A DNA stretch of 64,000 bases, from assembly GCF_901709675.1 (NCBI RefSeq), contig NC_051090.1, forward strand, positions 10,549,342 through 10,613,341, read 5' to 3'. Below, one piece after another: positions 37,414-49,300 of this stretch. Position 1 is the first letter of the stretch, and every line of letters begins with the position of its first letter. The notes beneath the pieces are model-generated. The model saw only the letters and a program-made list of their open reading frames with translations, searched no databases and was not told where the DNA came from. The position numbers and the translations under genes were made by a program. This DNA comes from Syngnathus acus. Taxonomy: Eukaryota; Chordata; Actinopteri; Syngnathiformes; Syngnathidae.

Positions 37414-38984
37414 CGTGGCTTGCAGGTAGCAATCAGAGCTGGGGCCAAAACCTTTTGACTAATGTGGAAAGTCCTCAGTTGCGGGAGCAGAGAGTCAAAA
37501 CATGGACTACCCGCTGGGATTGCGGAAAATGGAAGAACCGAACGTGATTCGTTCAAGCACTCTGCACACACTGTCCCCTACCCTGTGTGATTGCTTGCTT
37601 GCTTGAGCAACTCTGACATTTCCACTCAAGTTTACACACAGTAACACTGGCGCAATCCTAATCAATACTGTCTTTGCCTCCACACCAAATGTGTCCTGAG
37701 AGACTGACCAACATCGTCAAGAAAGAACAAAAGCAGATTTTCACTGGCATAAGGACAGAAACATATCCTCGAGTATGTACAGCATTCCTTTTCACCGACA
37801 AATTTTAGAACGTACATTCGTTTGGCATTGAAAAAGCTGCACATATGAAATGTTTGTATTCATCTGATGACTCCATCTGAGTCCAGTTTTGACTAAGCCT
37901 AACCCTGGCATGAGGACAAGAGAGTGCAAAGTCCCTTGCAAAAAGTGCTTGTGTACTAAGCAATACACCAAACTGAACAAACTGTTTATTTACACGCCAC
38001 CCGCTCATATTTCAATACTAACTTTGTCGTTCTTTCTATTTGAATCTTTGAAACTTATCAATCAGTTATATTGAGGGAAATCTGTACTTTAAGCTTATAC
38101 TCGGTGCACTGTACCATAATGGAGATCACGTGGTATTACAATGCAAAGTATTTTGGTTCAGACGTTGGTGTTTTGAAGACAGGTTTGACTTAAGGTTACT
38201 CAATATTTATTGTATTAATTATGAAGGAACACCGTAACACCTGGTAGCGAGAGATGGGAAAATGAAGCTTCATGAACCAATTGAGGTATTTTAAGTGAAA
38301 CTCTTTTTCTACACAAGAAACTAGCAAAAATGACAACAGTTATTCATTCTCAGTTTCTGCCCAGTGGAGAGAAGAGGCCGGAGTAGATTTGTCCTCTGAT
38401 AGCACAAATCCGTATTTTCCCTCGTTTTGTACACATAAATCAACAACCGACAACAACAAGCGAGCTTGGCTGGCTCTAACGACAGGACAGAATTAAGTGG
38501 GCCGTACAGATGTAGACATTAAACTAGTAAAAATGACAGCAATACTTCCATTTCTGACATTTTATTATTAATTGCATTCGAATAGTAAATTACTCAATTT
38601 CTTCAGCATTCAACATAAGGATCATGGAAATGGTGCGGCGGAACAATCTCCACCCACGTTTTCCTCCTATTGCTGGCCGCCAGCCACCCCAAAACAACAC
38701 CAAATTGATATTATTGTTATTTCAGCTGTCCTTTGGCCTTTCAGCATCTCCTTTCCTAATTGGAAGCTGTGGAGGAAAGATTGGGTGTGATTCCTTAAAT
38801 GCAAAATAAAATCTGGCCTGAAGAATCACGAGAGAGCTGTTGATTCTATATAAATACTACTACATATACACGTTTTTGCGCCCACAGGTATTCCAGACAC
38901 TGCCTCAAGACTTTCACCCATGTGAGAACCCCATATCCGCCATGCTCCATTCGGTTCTTCAAGTGGTGCCACCCGAACGAAATA
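37414..38984. other. Intergenic between cfh-like genes B and C
   Basis: About 1.6 kb of AT-rich sequence with no CCP-type exon (no four-Cys pattern with a conserved Trp) on the minus strand. It should hold the promoter of gene C and the 3' UTR of gene B. Confidence 0.5.
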
Positions 38985-41900
38985 CTACTTGCGCTTGTCC
39001 TTACCTCCACACCGAATGGCTTCGCTCCACTGGCCATCTACGCAGGTCGCCGAGCCGCCACTTTTTTCACTCGGTTGTTTGCAGCGGTACTCTATGACCT
39101 CACCGTTGCCGTATTTCTCTTTATTGTCACCGAAGGTCATGATTTGGTCCACAGTTTTGGGCTTGGAGCAGTATGCTAAAAATCCAAGCAAAATAATGTC
39201 AAGTTGGAGCTCCAACGATGAAAAGTAGCTGCCTGTTCTCTCTTTACACTTTGACTTACGTGAACACTTGATGTCCCCCATGTCCCACTGGCTGTTTTGA
39301 CACGTGATTGTGTCCGTTCCTTCCATCATGAAGTTCTCCCGACACTTGAAGGTCACTTTGGAGTCAGACAAGTATTCCCGCTGAAATGCCGTCCAAATGA
39401 CAGCGTTCTCAACTTTAGGAGGCGGGCTGCAGGTCCCGGCAACAACTGCAGAGCATAAAATAGTCTAAAACAACTCCTTTGTGTAAATGTATCATTAAAA
39501 AAGAATTGTGAAGGTGACTCACGAGTGCAGATTGAGTTAAAGGGTAAACCATTGGAATCCCATTTTCCATCCAGACACAATAAACGTTCAATCTGACTTT
39601 GGTATCCAGCCATGCAAATAATCTGGAGGCTGTCAACTTCTCCATGTCTCTGCCTTTCGTGTTTGATTTTGGCATTGGCAATCGCAGGTATCTCCCCGCA
39701 CTTATTGCTTTCTGCGGAAGAAAGATGTTTCAATGGTGGCTTGAAGAAAAATATACAACATTACTGGCAAGTCTATAAATCAAGCTTGAGATTGCAAACG
39801 CTGGGCATCAGATCGGATGCGACAAAACTCCATTCTTGACCTGAGAGGAGTTGACCCTTACCCATGCATTGTTCCAGCCCATACCACAGACCGTCGATGC
39901 ATGTGGCTTGACCCCACCACCCTTTGGTGGGAAGCTTATAGCCTTCGTCGCACGTGTAGTAGAGCGTGTCTTGCGCCGGACGGACGGCAAAGCCGTGGAG
40001 CACATCAGGTTGGAGACATGCTGAGAAGAAGAAAGTCATCAAATGCAGTCAAAGCATGTTTCTGAGCCACGCCAAGGCCTTTCTACCTGAACAGTTCTGA
40101 ATGCCAGTCCAACCGTCAAAACCACACTTGACGGTGAACTGTCGATCGGCATCATTTGCGCAGGCGTATTGCACACGGTCGCCTTGGTTGTAAAAGACCT
40201 TCTGATTGCGGATAATGTTTGCATTGCTGAGCTCCAGTTGTTTGCATTGGTGTCCTGAAAGAAGGCAAAGCGGGAAAACAGTTAAAGGAACTTGGATTGG
40301 AAATTCTGCTATGCTAGTACCAAATATAAGCTGCACCAGGTAAAGTTCGAGAAAATCCCGTTTTGTTCTTTTATAAGGTGCACTGGACTATAAACCACAA
40401 TGCTTAATTTGCATAGGCAAGAGAATATGCACAAATTATACAATATTATCAAACTCATGAAAAATCCATAGATAAGCCGCATTGGACTGTAAACCGCTGG
40501 GTGCAAAGTAAAAATGCCGAGTAAGTGAAAAATGGAACATAATCAAGCATGGTTGCAATTCATTACAAGATACCCAGAAAGCCCCGCCTCCACCTACCTC
40601 GACAATACACATTTCCGCGCCAACCATCTGCTGAACAAGTTAGACTAAACCGATCTTGAGAACCTTTGCAGGTAAAATAGGCCCTTTCGTCGTTTCTGTA
40701 AATTTGCTTGTAGCCAGCAGCAATGTTTGCGCTCCGGATATCGTTGCTGTCACATGTTATTTCTGAGGGCAAAAAAAACAAAACAAATGCAATTAATTTT
40801 TGCCCCATTACACGGGTTCTTTTATTCCTTTTCTGGGCTAGCTCCCAAAACATCTTTAAACGCCATATCGAGTTTGCCTTTGAACATTCAGTTTTAGCAT
40901 CTGGATGTGTTACCTTGGCAGGGTGGATTTGGGATCCAGCCATCTCTGGTGCATTTGACTTGTGAGGCACCATCTGTCCTCCTGAATCCAGACCGACAGG
41001 TAAAGTCCACAAGAGCGCCCATCCTCAGTCTCTGCCCCCAGTAGACGTCCCATTGCGATACGCTCCAATGCCTAGGATTAGGGCAGGTGACCTCTGAAAG
41101 AAAGGGACACCAAATATTGAACAAAAAAGTCACTCGAGAGCCCTGCACCACCGCCATCATCATTCTTTGGATTTGACGCGGTACCCTGACAAACGGGTCT
41201 GATGGTCCATTTCCCATCACGTTTGCATGTGGACACGGCCGAGGTCTGCGTGGGTGTTGAGATCCCGTATCTGTCCTCGCAGGTGACAGTTAGCGTAGCA
41301 CCAACGGAAAAGATGCTGATTTGCGAGGGTTGATAGCTGGTTCCTTGGATCGGCGGCAGCGTCACTCTGCATCTGATCACTGCAACGGTGGCCACATGCA
41401 AGATTTGTAGCCAGCTCACTGCACGGATCCCCATGCAGCTTGAACTTAGCTTGGCCGGTCTCACGTTCGCACGCGGGTCTTGGGCTCCACTCGGCTCGGA
41501 TTCCAGATTTGATGCAGGCGGAAGGTCTGCCTTCAGCGCGCCTGTAGTTCTGATTACATTCATAAGACAAGATCTCGTCTTCTTTGTATTCTTGGACTCT
41601 TCCGGTCACAAAACCATTGTCGATCACCGGCACCTTGCATTTGACCACTGATGAAGGCAGAAAGCGAATGAAATCATTTGATGAAATGACGACAGCTGAT
41701 TCAACACAAGCGACGCTGTGAGGCAATAGCGGATCATCACACTGCAGAAACTTTTTTCCAGATCTCCCTCCTGAAAAGGAAGCTTTCCACACCGTCACAT
41801 TTTGGAGGAGGGCTGCTCCAATCGCCATTTTCATCACAGGACATCTCGGTGGAACCAATCAGGATTTCATGGCGGTTCTTGCACCCAAATCGAAGCACAT

Positions 41901-43560
41901 TGCCAAAGTTTGCTTCTTCGGGGTCCCCGATCACCTCCACATTGTCTTCCACATTGATGACAGGGCACCGGATTGCTGGAAGAAAAGAGGGAAGGCCTCA
42001 GGCGCGTAGCGCTTGGCAACCGCGAAGCTCCTCGGTTGCGAGCCCATACCTTCGCAGATCGGTATCGTACCGCTCCACCCATCTGTCATACAACGCCGGT
42101 TGTCGATCCGGCTCACCATTTGATAACTAAAGCAAGAATAATAGATGACAAATGTTTTCATTGGAGTTAAGGGATTTTTTTTCGAGCGAGCGCTTCATAC
42201 CCTTCGTTGCAAGTGTACTGGACTTGTGAGCCAAAGACAAAATCGTCGCCTTGAACCAAATTAAAATTTGCATTCATGGATTCTCCGGGGTGACCGCATG
42301 GTTTTGCTTCATGTGCAAGGAATGGAGAGAGAGAGCGAGAGAGAGAGAGAGAGAGAGAGAGCAGAAGAGAGAGAGAGAGAGCTTACTCCATTTTATTTTG
42401 TCATGTGGTCACACGAAATAAAATCTGGACCTTGATACATTTCCTTAAGTTGTAGTGTGCCATCGACTTGTCGGTTATAGTCGACTAGACCAGTGGTCCC
42501 CAACCACCGGGCCGCGGACCGGTACCGGTCCGTGGGTCACTTGGTACCGGGCCGCCAAGCCGCACAGAAATTTTTTTTTTTATCGACGATCAATTAATTC
42601 AGGTCAAGACACTCGTCCCGGTCACGTGACATGTTTCCCCAGTCGAGCCCGCAAAGTTAATATGTGGCGACAGGCTAACTAACCAGGCAATGAAGCATTC
42701 AAAACTGCTTCAACACATGGAGACCAAGCATCCTGCAATAAAAGACAAACCTTAATCACTTCGGGTGTCATTGTCTCCGATTACGTCTAGATGGGACCGG
42801 CTCGTTTCTGAGAAACAAACTCAGTGCTCCCACTAATTCAACGTAATGGTGAGTTTTATTTTTGTCATTTGTACTTGTTTTTATGTCAGTCGTATCATTT
42901 TATTTCATCGTATCTATATATTTATTATAAATGTATTATTTATTTATTTATATAAATGTATTATATATTTATATAAATGCCGGTCCGCGAAAATATTTCT
43001 GACATGTAACCGGTCCGTGGCGCAAAAAAAGGTTGGGGACCACTGGACTAGACTATACAGCTACATGAAATCCTACTCGATCATCTTTGCCCAGCAACAA
43101 AATTTGCACGATACAATATAACCTCATACGCTTGAAGTGGCAAATATTGGAAATCTTTCAAATGGAAATGAAAAAATGTGTCTTACGTTGACAATTTATA
43201 CCCCGAGAGTCCCACGTTCCATCATTGCAGATGAGTCTGAAAAATCCAGTATGGCCAACAGCGCAGCTTACCCTCACTTGCTGCTTATTTTGGTACTTGT
43301 CTTCCATACCCGTCGTGTCAAAATTGGCATCAAAAAGGGGACCGTTCCGAAACGCTTCAAGTGTACAATCTGAAAGTCAAAAGTACAAGAAGCCATTTCT
43401 AGCTTTTCAGGTCCTGAACAAGCAAAGACGAAAAGAACAAAACACGGTGAATGACTACAAAAATAAATCTGTATGCTGCTTGAGTCTTACCTCGACATTT
43501 CACAAAGGTCAACGCATGCATCCACAATAATAGCGCACAGCTTTGGCTTATCGCCTTCAT
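38985..43560 (-). CDS. Complement factor H-like protein, twelve CCP domains (gene B)
   Basis: Exons (minus): 43560-43491, 43369-43187, 42306-42201, 42126-42050, 41975-41793, 41647-41465, 41379-41185, 41093-40914, 40762-40598, 40254-40087, 40020-39862, 39711-39523, 39445-39260, 39175-38985; sum 2,235 nt, 744 aa. Exon 1 is a signal peptide. CCP1 starts DCTLEAF; CCP2 (PCGHPGE....TCNEGYQ....DGW....PICE) is split over exons 3 and 4 and is strikingly like human factor H CCP2, so this gene carries the factor H N-terminal regulatory module (CCP1-4: C3b binding, factor I cofactor and decay-acceleration in mammals). Twelve CCPs follow one per exon otherwise. The last exon reads past a possible donor (39005/39004) to a stop after a short basic tail, GGKDKRK. 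No CCP19-20-like end is present unless the donor is used to splice onward. Intron 2 holds a hAT MITE. Confidence 0.85.
40320..40510. mobile_element. Decayed MITE relic in gene B intron 9
   Basis: Several degenerate copies of the ATAAGGCGCACTGGACTATA motif resemble the inner parts of the TA-target MITEs at 30554 and 43747. Clear ends are not visible. Confidence 0.45.
42326..42381. repeat. (GA)n microsatellite
   Basis: GAGA tract with a few interruptions, just upstream of exon 3 of gene B. Confidence 0.9.
42491..43045. mobile_element. Non-autonomous hAT (Charlie-like) element with 8-bp target duplication
   Basis: Ends are CAGTGGTCCCCAACC and its complement GGTTGGGGACCACTG. Flanks 42483-42490 and 43046-43053 are both GACTAGAC, a perfect 8-bp duplication typical of hAT. 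A short internal piece near 42690-42755 encodes KLLQHMETKHPAIKDKP, a remnant of the BED-type zinc-finger part of a hAT transposase, so this is a deletion derivative. Confidence 0.92.
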
Positions 43561-43746
43561 TTTGTCTTGTCCGCTCTCAACCGCCCGACGCAACTAAAAG
43601 CGGAGACTGCACAACATCAAGTTTAGATGGTGGCAAAGAGGGATTGCGCAATATCTGGACACACGTCTCCCGTTGTCCAGTCTCGTAGTGGGGAAGCAAT
43701 GTGACCTGTGCACTCATCCACACATATGTGCACACACAGGAGAGTA

Positions 43747-44596
43747 CCGTATTTTCCGCACTATTAGGCGTACTTAAAAACTTAAAATTTACTCAAAAAC
43801 CCACAGTGCGCCTTATAATGCAGAGCGCCTAATATATGGATCAATTGATTAATTTGTTGATCCATACTGATTGTACACAGCGCTCTGCCAAAATGTTTAC
43901 AAGGTCGCATCGCTTCCCAGCATTATTGCAACCGTGGTCAGGGGGCGTCACTGAATAGCTGTTGTATCCGCGAGGCTATTTCATTTCGAAATAGGCTGCT
44001 CCGTTAATGTTTTTGAGTACATTTACGGCTCAATATCCAACGGAATCATAAATAAGCAGCACCAATGTGTTAAATCAGTCTTTAGTCGGTTCTGATCATT
44101 TTTATGGGAGAGTTTGAGAAATGTTATATAGAAATTACAGGGGGCTGCCACGACACTTTGCTGAGGCTCATGGGAGTCTGCGAGCTGAGGCTCATGGGAG
44201 TTTGCGGGTGGCTAATGCTATAATGATAGCTGCTATACGCACGAGGCTATTTCATTTCAAAATAGGCTGCTCCGTTAATGTTTCGAGTAAATTTACGGAT
44301 CCATATGGAAGGGAAACATAAGTAAGCAGTACCAATGTGTTAGATCAAACTTTAGTTAGTTCCGATCATTTTATAGGAGATAGTTTGAGAAACGCGATTG
44401 TTTACAGAGGGCTCATTGGTTATTGGCTAGTGGATGCATACCGCAACCCTAGTCAACCTCAGTTTCTTGCAGTATAGCTTCTATTTTATGCGCCTTTTAA
44501 TCCGGTGCGCCCTATATAGGAAATAATTTCTAAAATAAAAAATTCAATGAGGGTGCGCCTTATAATCCAGTGCGCCTTATAGTGCGAAAAATACGG
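43747..44596. mobile_element. 850-bp TA-target DNA transposon (TIR) between genes A and B
   Basis: Termini CCGTATTTTCCGCACTAT and the inverted GTGCGAAAAATACGG are flanked by TA on both sides (43745-43746, 44597-44598). The inside holds a degenerate direct duplication: the segment from about 43970 (CGAGGCTATTTCATTTCGAA) recurs near 44240. No intact transposase frame was seen. Confidence 0.85.
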
Positions 44597-44598
44597 TA

Positions 44599-45530
44599 CC
44601 TCAAGTGTTGCCAAATAGAATACGATGCACACTATTTGTATATGTCACCAGCATTTATGCTACAAACAAAAGTACAAAATTACACGACATGAACCCCACT
44701 TGACAGACAAGTAGCTCCTTAACATCTACAATTGAAGTAGTTGGACATGTAGTGAGCAATTTGCTCCATTTTGGAAGTGCTGTTGATTTGTTTTACCTTC
44801 TCGGTAATCATTCGCCGAGATCAATAGTGCAAACAAAACAGAAAATATTCTCATCAAAGTTCAGAATTCAATGTGTTGCTCATTTACAGAATCTTAACTC
44901 ATTCACTGCCAGCCCAGTCAAAATAGATCTTTGACGTCTATAGCCGTCAATGACATAAGTTTGCTTTCATGGCTATTACTACGACACACACACAAAAAAT
45001 ATGAATGTTGGACCAGTTCATTTCGGTGGTTGAGCAATGCGACGTTGAACGTTCTTTCTCAAGGTGACATTTTTGGTACAGCATGTTTGGACTGCATGTG
45101 TCATTGAATAAACCAATATTGCCCAAACTATTACTCAGTCCGCCGCTGCTGCCGGAACACGCGAGTCAGTATGTCGGGAAGAAAATAACAAACATGTTTT
45201 TTTTTATTGTGCTGGACTTCTTTTCATTGCAAATTAAGATGACCTTCAATGATGACAATCTTTGCAAGGCAGCCATTGAGGTGCTCATACGTTGTACTTT
45301 CATTTCTCACTGGATGCTGATGTGGACAGATGAGTGCAGCTGAGAGGTCACTGAAAAATAACTGTCAGATTGAAATCGCACGCTTCCTTATCCCTTAGGA
45401 GCTTCCGTCCAAGACGCATGCAAAAAATGGAGGCCTACAGACAGTTTACACCAGTGATGGCAATGATAACATTCATCGATGGAGAATGTGATGCAGCTAC
45501 ACAACACAAGAGTTTGTGAAAAGAAACCAT
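44599..45530. other. Intergenic between genes B and A
   Basis: The first ~200 bp belong to the duplicated upstream region shared with 47290-47560. A short fish repeat (CTCATTCACTGCCAG with a nearby inverted GACGTC motif) lies at 44897-44965. The rest has no recognised feature. Confidence 0.4.
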
Positions 45531-45539
45531 TTAACCATT

Positions 45540-45993
45540 TAGCTAACCAAGTGATGAAAGAAGGCAGCATGCAAAATGGATGGATCATTTTTTTATTTTT
45601 TTATTCACAGGAGTGCATCCTAATGAGAATTAATGTTGGAGGAATGCATCTGCGTTCTGCTTTGGACCCGTCAGCACAGTCTCAATTAAAAGGCCCTTTC
45701 ATTTTCTCTCAGCTTGGCACAAACATTAACTTTGAGCGGGATGGCGATCAATTGAAGACACTTTTGCAGAGGTGGCTGCTCAACGCCGTGTGATCCTTCG
45801 TTCTGAAATAAAATTCGGAATTTATACATTGGGGACATCAAGACTCTCTCGTGTTTCTGTATAGTGTTTCGCGACCTGCCAAATCATACACTCAATAATC
45901 AGTCTTTTTATACAGATTTTTTAGTCAGTATCACGTGTATGCACGGTTTGCTTTCATGACTAAGAACTTTTTTTGCATGAGCATACACTGCTC
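45540..45993 (+). repeat. Copy 1 of a ~470-bp dispersed duplication with a conserved open frame
   Basis: The sequence from about 45540 to 45993 recurs at 54399-54900 with high identity. Both copies include an acceptor-like TTATTCACAG, then a plus-strand frame beginning ECILMRINVGG, then AATAAA shortly after. In this copy the frame ends after about 60 codons. It abuts the broken CCP4 of pseudogene A. I do not recognise the family; a terminal exon of an unknown gene, a processed fragment or a transposon piece are all possible. Confidence 0.7.
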
Positions 45994-47108
45994 ATGGAGA
46001 TTTCTTTCTTGTCTCGGTTCAGCGCGCTTGTAGTTTTGATGACATTCATAAGACAAGTTCTTTGTATTCTTGGACTCTCATCACACTGCGGAAACATTTT
46101 TCCGGATCTCCCTCCCGAAAATGAACCGACCCGCACCTTCACATTTTGGAGGCGGGCTGCTCCACTCTCCATTTTCATCACAGGACATCTCAGAGGAACC
46201 AATCATGAATTCATGGCTGTTCTTGCATCTAAATAGGAGCACATTGCCAAAGTTTGCTTCTTCTGGGACCCCGATCACCTCCACATTGTCTTCCACGTTG
46301 ATGACGGGGCACCGGATTGCTGGAAAAAAAGGACAGAAGGCCTCATTTTATTTTGTCAAGTGGTTGCATGAAATAAAATCTGGACCTTGAAACATTTTTT
46401 CAAGTTGTAATGTGCCATCGACTAGTCGGTTATAGTCAACTACTATCGACTATACAGCTACCGTAATTTTCGGACTATAAGTCGCGGTTTTTTTTCATAG
46501 TTTGGGTGGGGGGGGCGACTTATACTCAGGAGCGACTTATATACATATATATGTTTTTTTTTTCACTTTTATGGGCATTTTATGGCTGGTGCGACTTATA
46601 CTCCGGTGCGACTTATAGTCCGAAAATTACGGTACATGAAATCATACCGGTAAGGAAATTCACAGGATACAATATAACCTCATACGCTTGAAGTGGCAAA
46701 TATTTGAAATCTTTCAAATGGAAATGAAAAAATGGGTCTTACGGTGACATTTTGTACCACGAAACTGCCACACCCCATCATTACAGAGGAGTTCGAGAAA
46801 TCCAGTGTGGCCAACAGCGCAGCTCACCCTCACTTGCTGCTTATTTTGGTACTTGTCTTCCATACCCGTCGTGTCAAAACTGGCATCGAACAGTGGACTG
46901 TTCCGAAATGCTTCAAGTGTACAATCTGCAAAATTTAAGTACATGAATCCATTTCTAGCGTTTCAAGTCCTGAACAAGCAAAGACCAAAACAAGGTGAAT
47001 GACTACGAGAATGAATCTGTATGCCGCTTGAGTCTTACCTTGACATTTCACAAAGGTCAAAGTATGCATCCACAATAATAGCGCACAGCTTTGGCCTATC
47101 ACCTTCAT
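45994..47108 (-). pseudogene. Truncated duplicate of the gene B 5' end (gene A)
   Basis: Exon 1 (47108-47039; signal peptide MKVIGQSCALLLW), the CCP1 exon (46925-46743) and the CCP3-like exon (46319-46137) keep the reading frame and splice sites of gene B. About 390 bp that in gene B hold the two CCP2 exons are missing here; their 183 coding bases are a multiple of three, so exon 2 to the CCP3 exon stays in frame. The next CCP (CCP4) has lost its acceptor and first half through a second deletion, and homology ends near 45994. A secreted two-CCP product (CCP1+CCP3) with some readthrough tail is conceivable, but a decayed copy is more likely. Confidence 0.8.
46461..46632. mobile_element. 172-bp MITE with TA target in pseudogene A
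   Basis: Perfect inverted ends CCGTAATTTTCGGACTATAA / TTATAGTCCGAAAATTACGG, flanked by TA on both sides. The matching site in gene B (near 43060) is uninterrupted. Confidence 0.93.
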
Positions 47109-47904
47109 TTTGTCTTCTCCGCTCTCAACCGCCCGACGCAACTAAAAGCGGACACTACACAACATCAAGTTTAGATGGTGGCAAAGAGGGATTGCGCAAT
47201 ATCTGGACACTCGTCTCCCGTTGTCCAGTCTCGCAGTGGGAAAGGAATGTGACCCGTGCACTCATCCACACCTATGTGTACACACAGGAGAGTACCTCAG
47301 GGTGTTGCCAAATAGAATACACTGCTTATATATGTCACCAGCTTTTATGCTACAAACAAAAGTACAAAATGACACGCCATGAAGCTCAAGAAGCGCCTTG
47401 ACATCTACAATTGGAGTAGTTGGACATGCAGTGAGCCATTTGCTCCGTTTTGGAAGTGCTGTTGATTTTTCTTTGTTTTACCTTCTCGGTAATCATTCGC
47501 CGAGATCAATAGTGTGATACAGAATAGAGAAAATATTCTCATCAAAGTTCACTGATGGAGAATGTGTGATGCAGCCACATGACACAAGAATTTGTCAAAA
47601 GAAACCATCTTCCTTTCAAGAAAACAATGAGTCACCAAAAAAAAAAAAAAAATTTCCACAACATACTGTTCATTCATTCTTGAGCAAGGTTGCTATGATT
47701 CCACATTTCCACATTCATCCACTAGAGGGCAGAAGTAATCCTTAAGAAAATAATAGCAAGTCTCAATCAGATTTGAAATAATTGAATCAGCCCCTAATTG
47801 GGCATGCTGGACAGGAAAGGGTTTACTGTTTTTTTTTTTTTAATGGCTTGAAGCTACTTTGGCCAGCTGCAGGGGCGTTTGATTGAATTTTGAGACAAAT
47901 AAAC

Positions 47905-48060
47905 GGCCCGAGGCAACGTGATGTCGAGTGGTTAGCAGATCTGCCTCAGTCCTGAGGTCGACGCTTTTAACTCGGCGTTTCCTCCTTCTCCTCATGCTCG
48001 CCTCGTACTCTGGTGTCCTTCCTCATTTCAAAGACACGCGTGTGAGGTTTTTTGAGATCT
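47905..48060 (+). mobile_element. tRNA-derived SINE relic
   Basis: GAGTGGTTAGCAG at 47926-47938 is an A-box of tRNA-derived SINEs, followed by the usual ATCTGCCTCAGTCCTGAGGT; the B-box is decayed. Confidence 0.55.
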
Positions 48061-49171
48061 CTGGATGGATGCAAAGTAATTTCATGTTCGCACCGATCAT
48101 GCATTTTCTGCTTCCTGTGTAGCAGGGATGGGTGTGTAAGTGGCGGCTTGCAGGCTGCATGCGGCCAGCGACCACACTGTGAATGGTCCTTTTTAAAAAT
48201 ATTAAAGTGTTGCTCTTATATTTTCTCCATGTACTCTGATGTACAGACTCCTCCTTCTTATGATTTATTGATATGAGATTTGTGATATCAAGACTGTTCC
48301 TTTTTGCCACTCAGCAAATTTAACTAAGCCGTTTTAACAGCAGAGAGGCTCAGCCAAGTGTGGCCTTCTCTATCGATGTGGCAAAATGAAGCCAATGAAG
48401 AAAGCGGAGTTGCCCGAGATGGCAGATAGAAGAGCCTGAAATTAGTTTCTTCTGGAGACTGTCTGGCCTGGGTCGAAGTTCTTTTTGGCCTCTTGAGGAA
48501 ATAAATACTATTGCTTGACAGGATGGAACCAGAGTGGCTCGCTAAATTACACACTTGAGGACAAACTCCACATCTGATAGAACGACTCAATCGCTAGCAC
48601 AAGTACAAACCAAACAAATGAATCGAGTTCACTATTTGATCTTTTGTTTACATGATGCTAATATGTGCTCGTATGTGACAAGTTCACAAAGGGGCTGAAC
48701 TACAGCCACTTAACCTGAATGACAATTTGACTTCAAACATGCATCAAGCATGTTTAAAAAAAAAACATCTTAGGCTTTGAGTCACATCACTTAACTGCAC
48801 TGTTGGACTTCGTCTGTTGAATCTGAATCTCTCCAAGTTTCTGTTTTGAGATAACAGCACCCAAAACTATGCTATATTGTGACATGAAAATGCAAAATGA
48901 CACTCGTACTGTAGAAAGGACGCATACGTAGTAAACAACTTGTCAGGATGACATTGCTGCAGGCGTTACCCTCCATTGCCAAAATACGTCCTTGTTATTT
49001 CCGGCGTAGCATCAAAATCACATGACAAGTGCCTGGCAGCAGGAAGCGAATTGGCATGCGATCGGCCGACAAAAGCATCATGACAGCTAAAGAGAGAAAA
49101 GGGACAAAGGCAAGACAAAAAGGTTGATATCAATCACAGTTTTTCTTATGAGCATTATTACTAGTACGTAT

Positions 49172-49225
49172 GCATGCACACACGCACGCACGCGCACACA
49201 CACGCACGCACGCACGCACACACAC

Positions 49226-49261
<36 letters not shown>

Positions 49262-49290
49262 ACATAGTACATACATACATACATACACAC
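49172..49290. repeat. (CA)n-rich microsatellite with CACG and CATA variants
   Basis: Alternating CA/CG dinucleotides pass into CATA repeats. Confidence 0.9.
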
Positions 49291-49300
49291 ATATACAGTA

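Noticed and set aside
38840-38995. A further CCP exon after gene B exon 14
   Set aside because: No frame on the minus strand gives the four-Cys and Trp pattern of a CCP domain.
49187-49257. Z-DNA or functional signal in the CA/CG tract
   Set aside because: Ordinary microsatellite; nothing in the sequence ties it to a gene.
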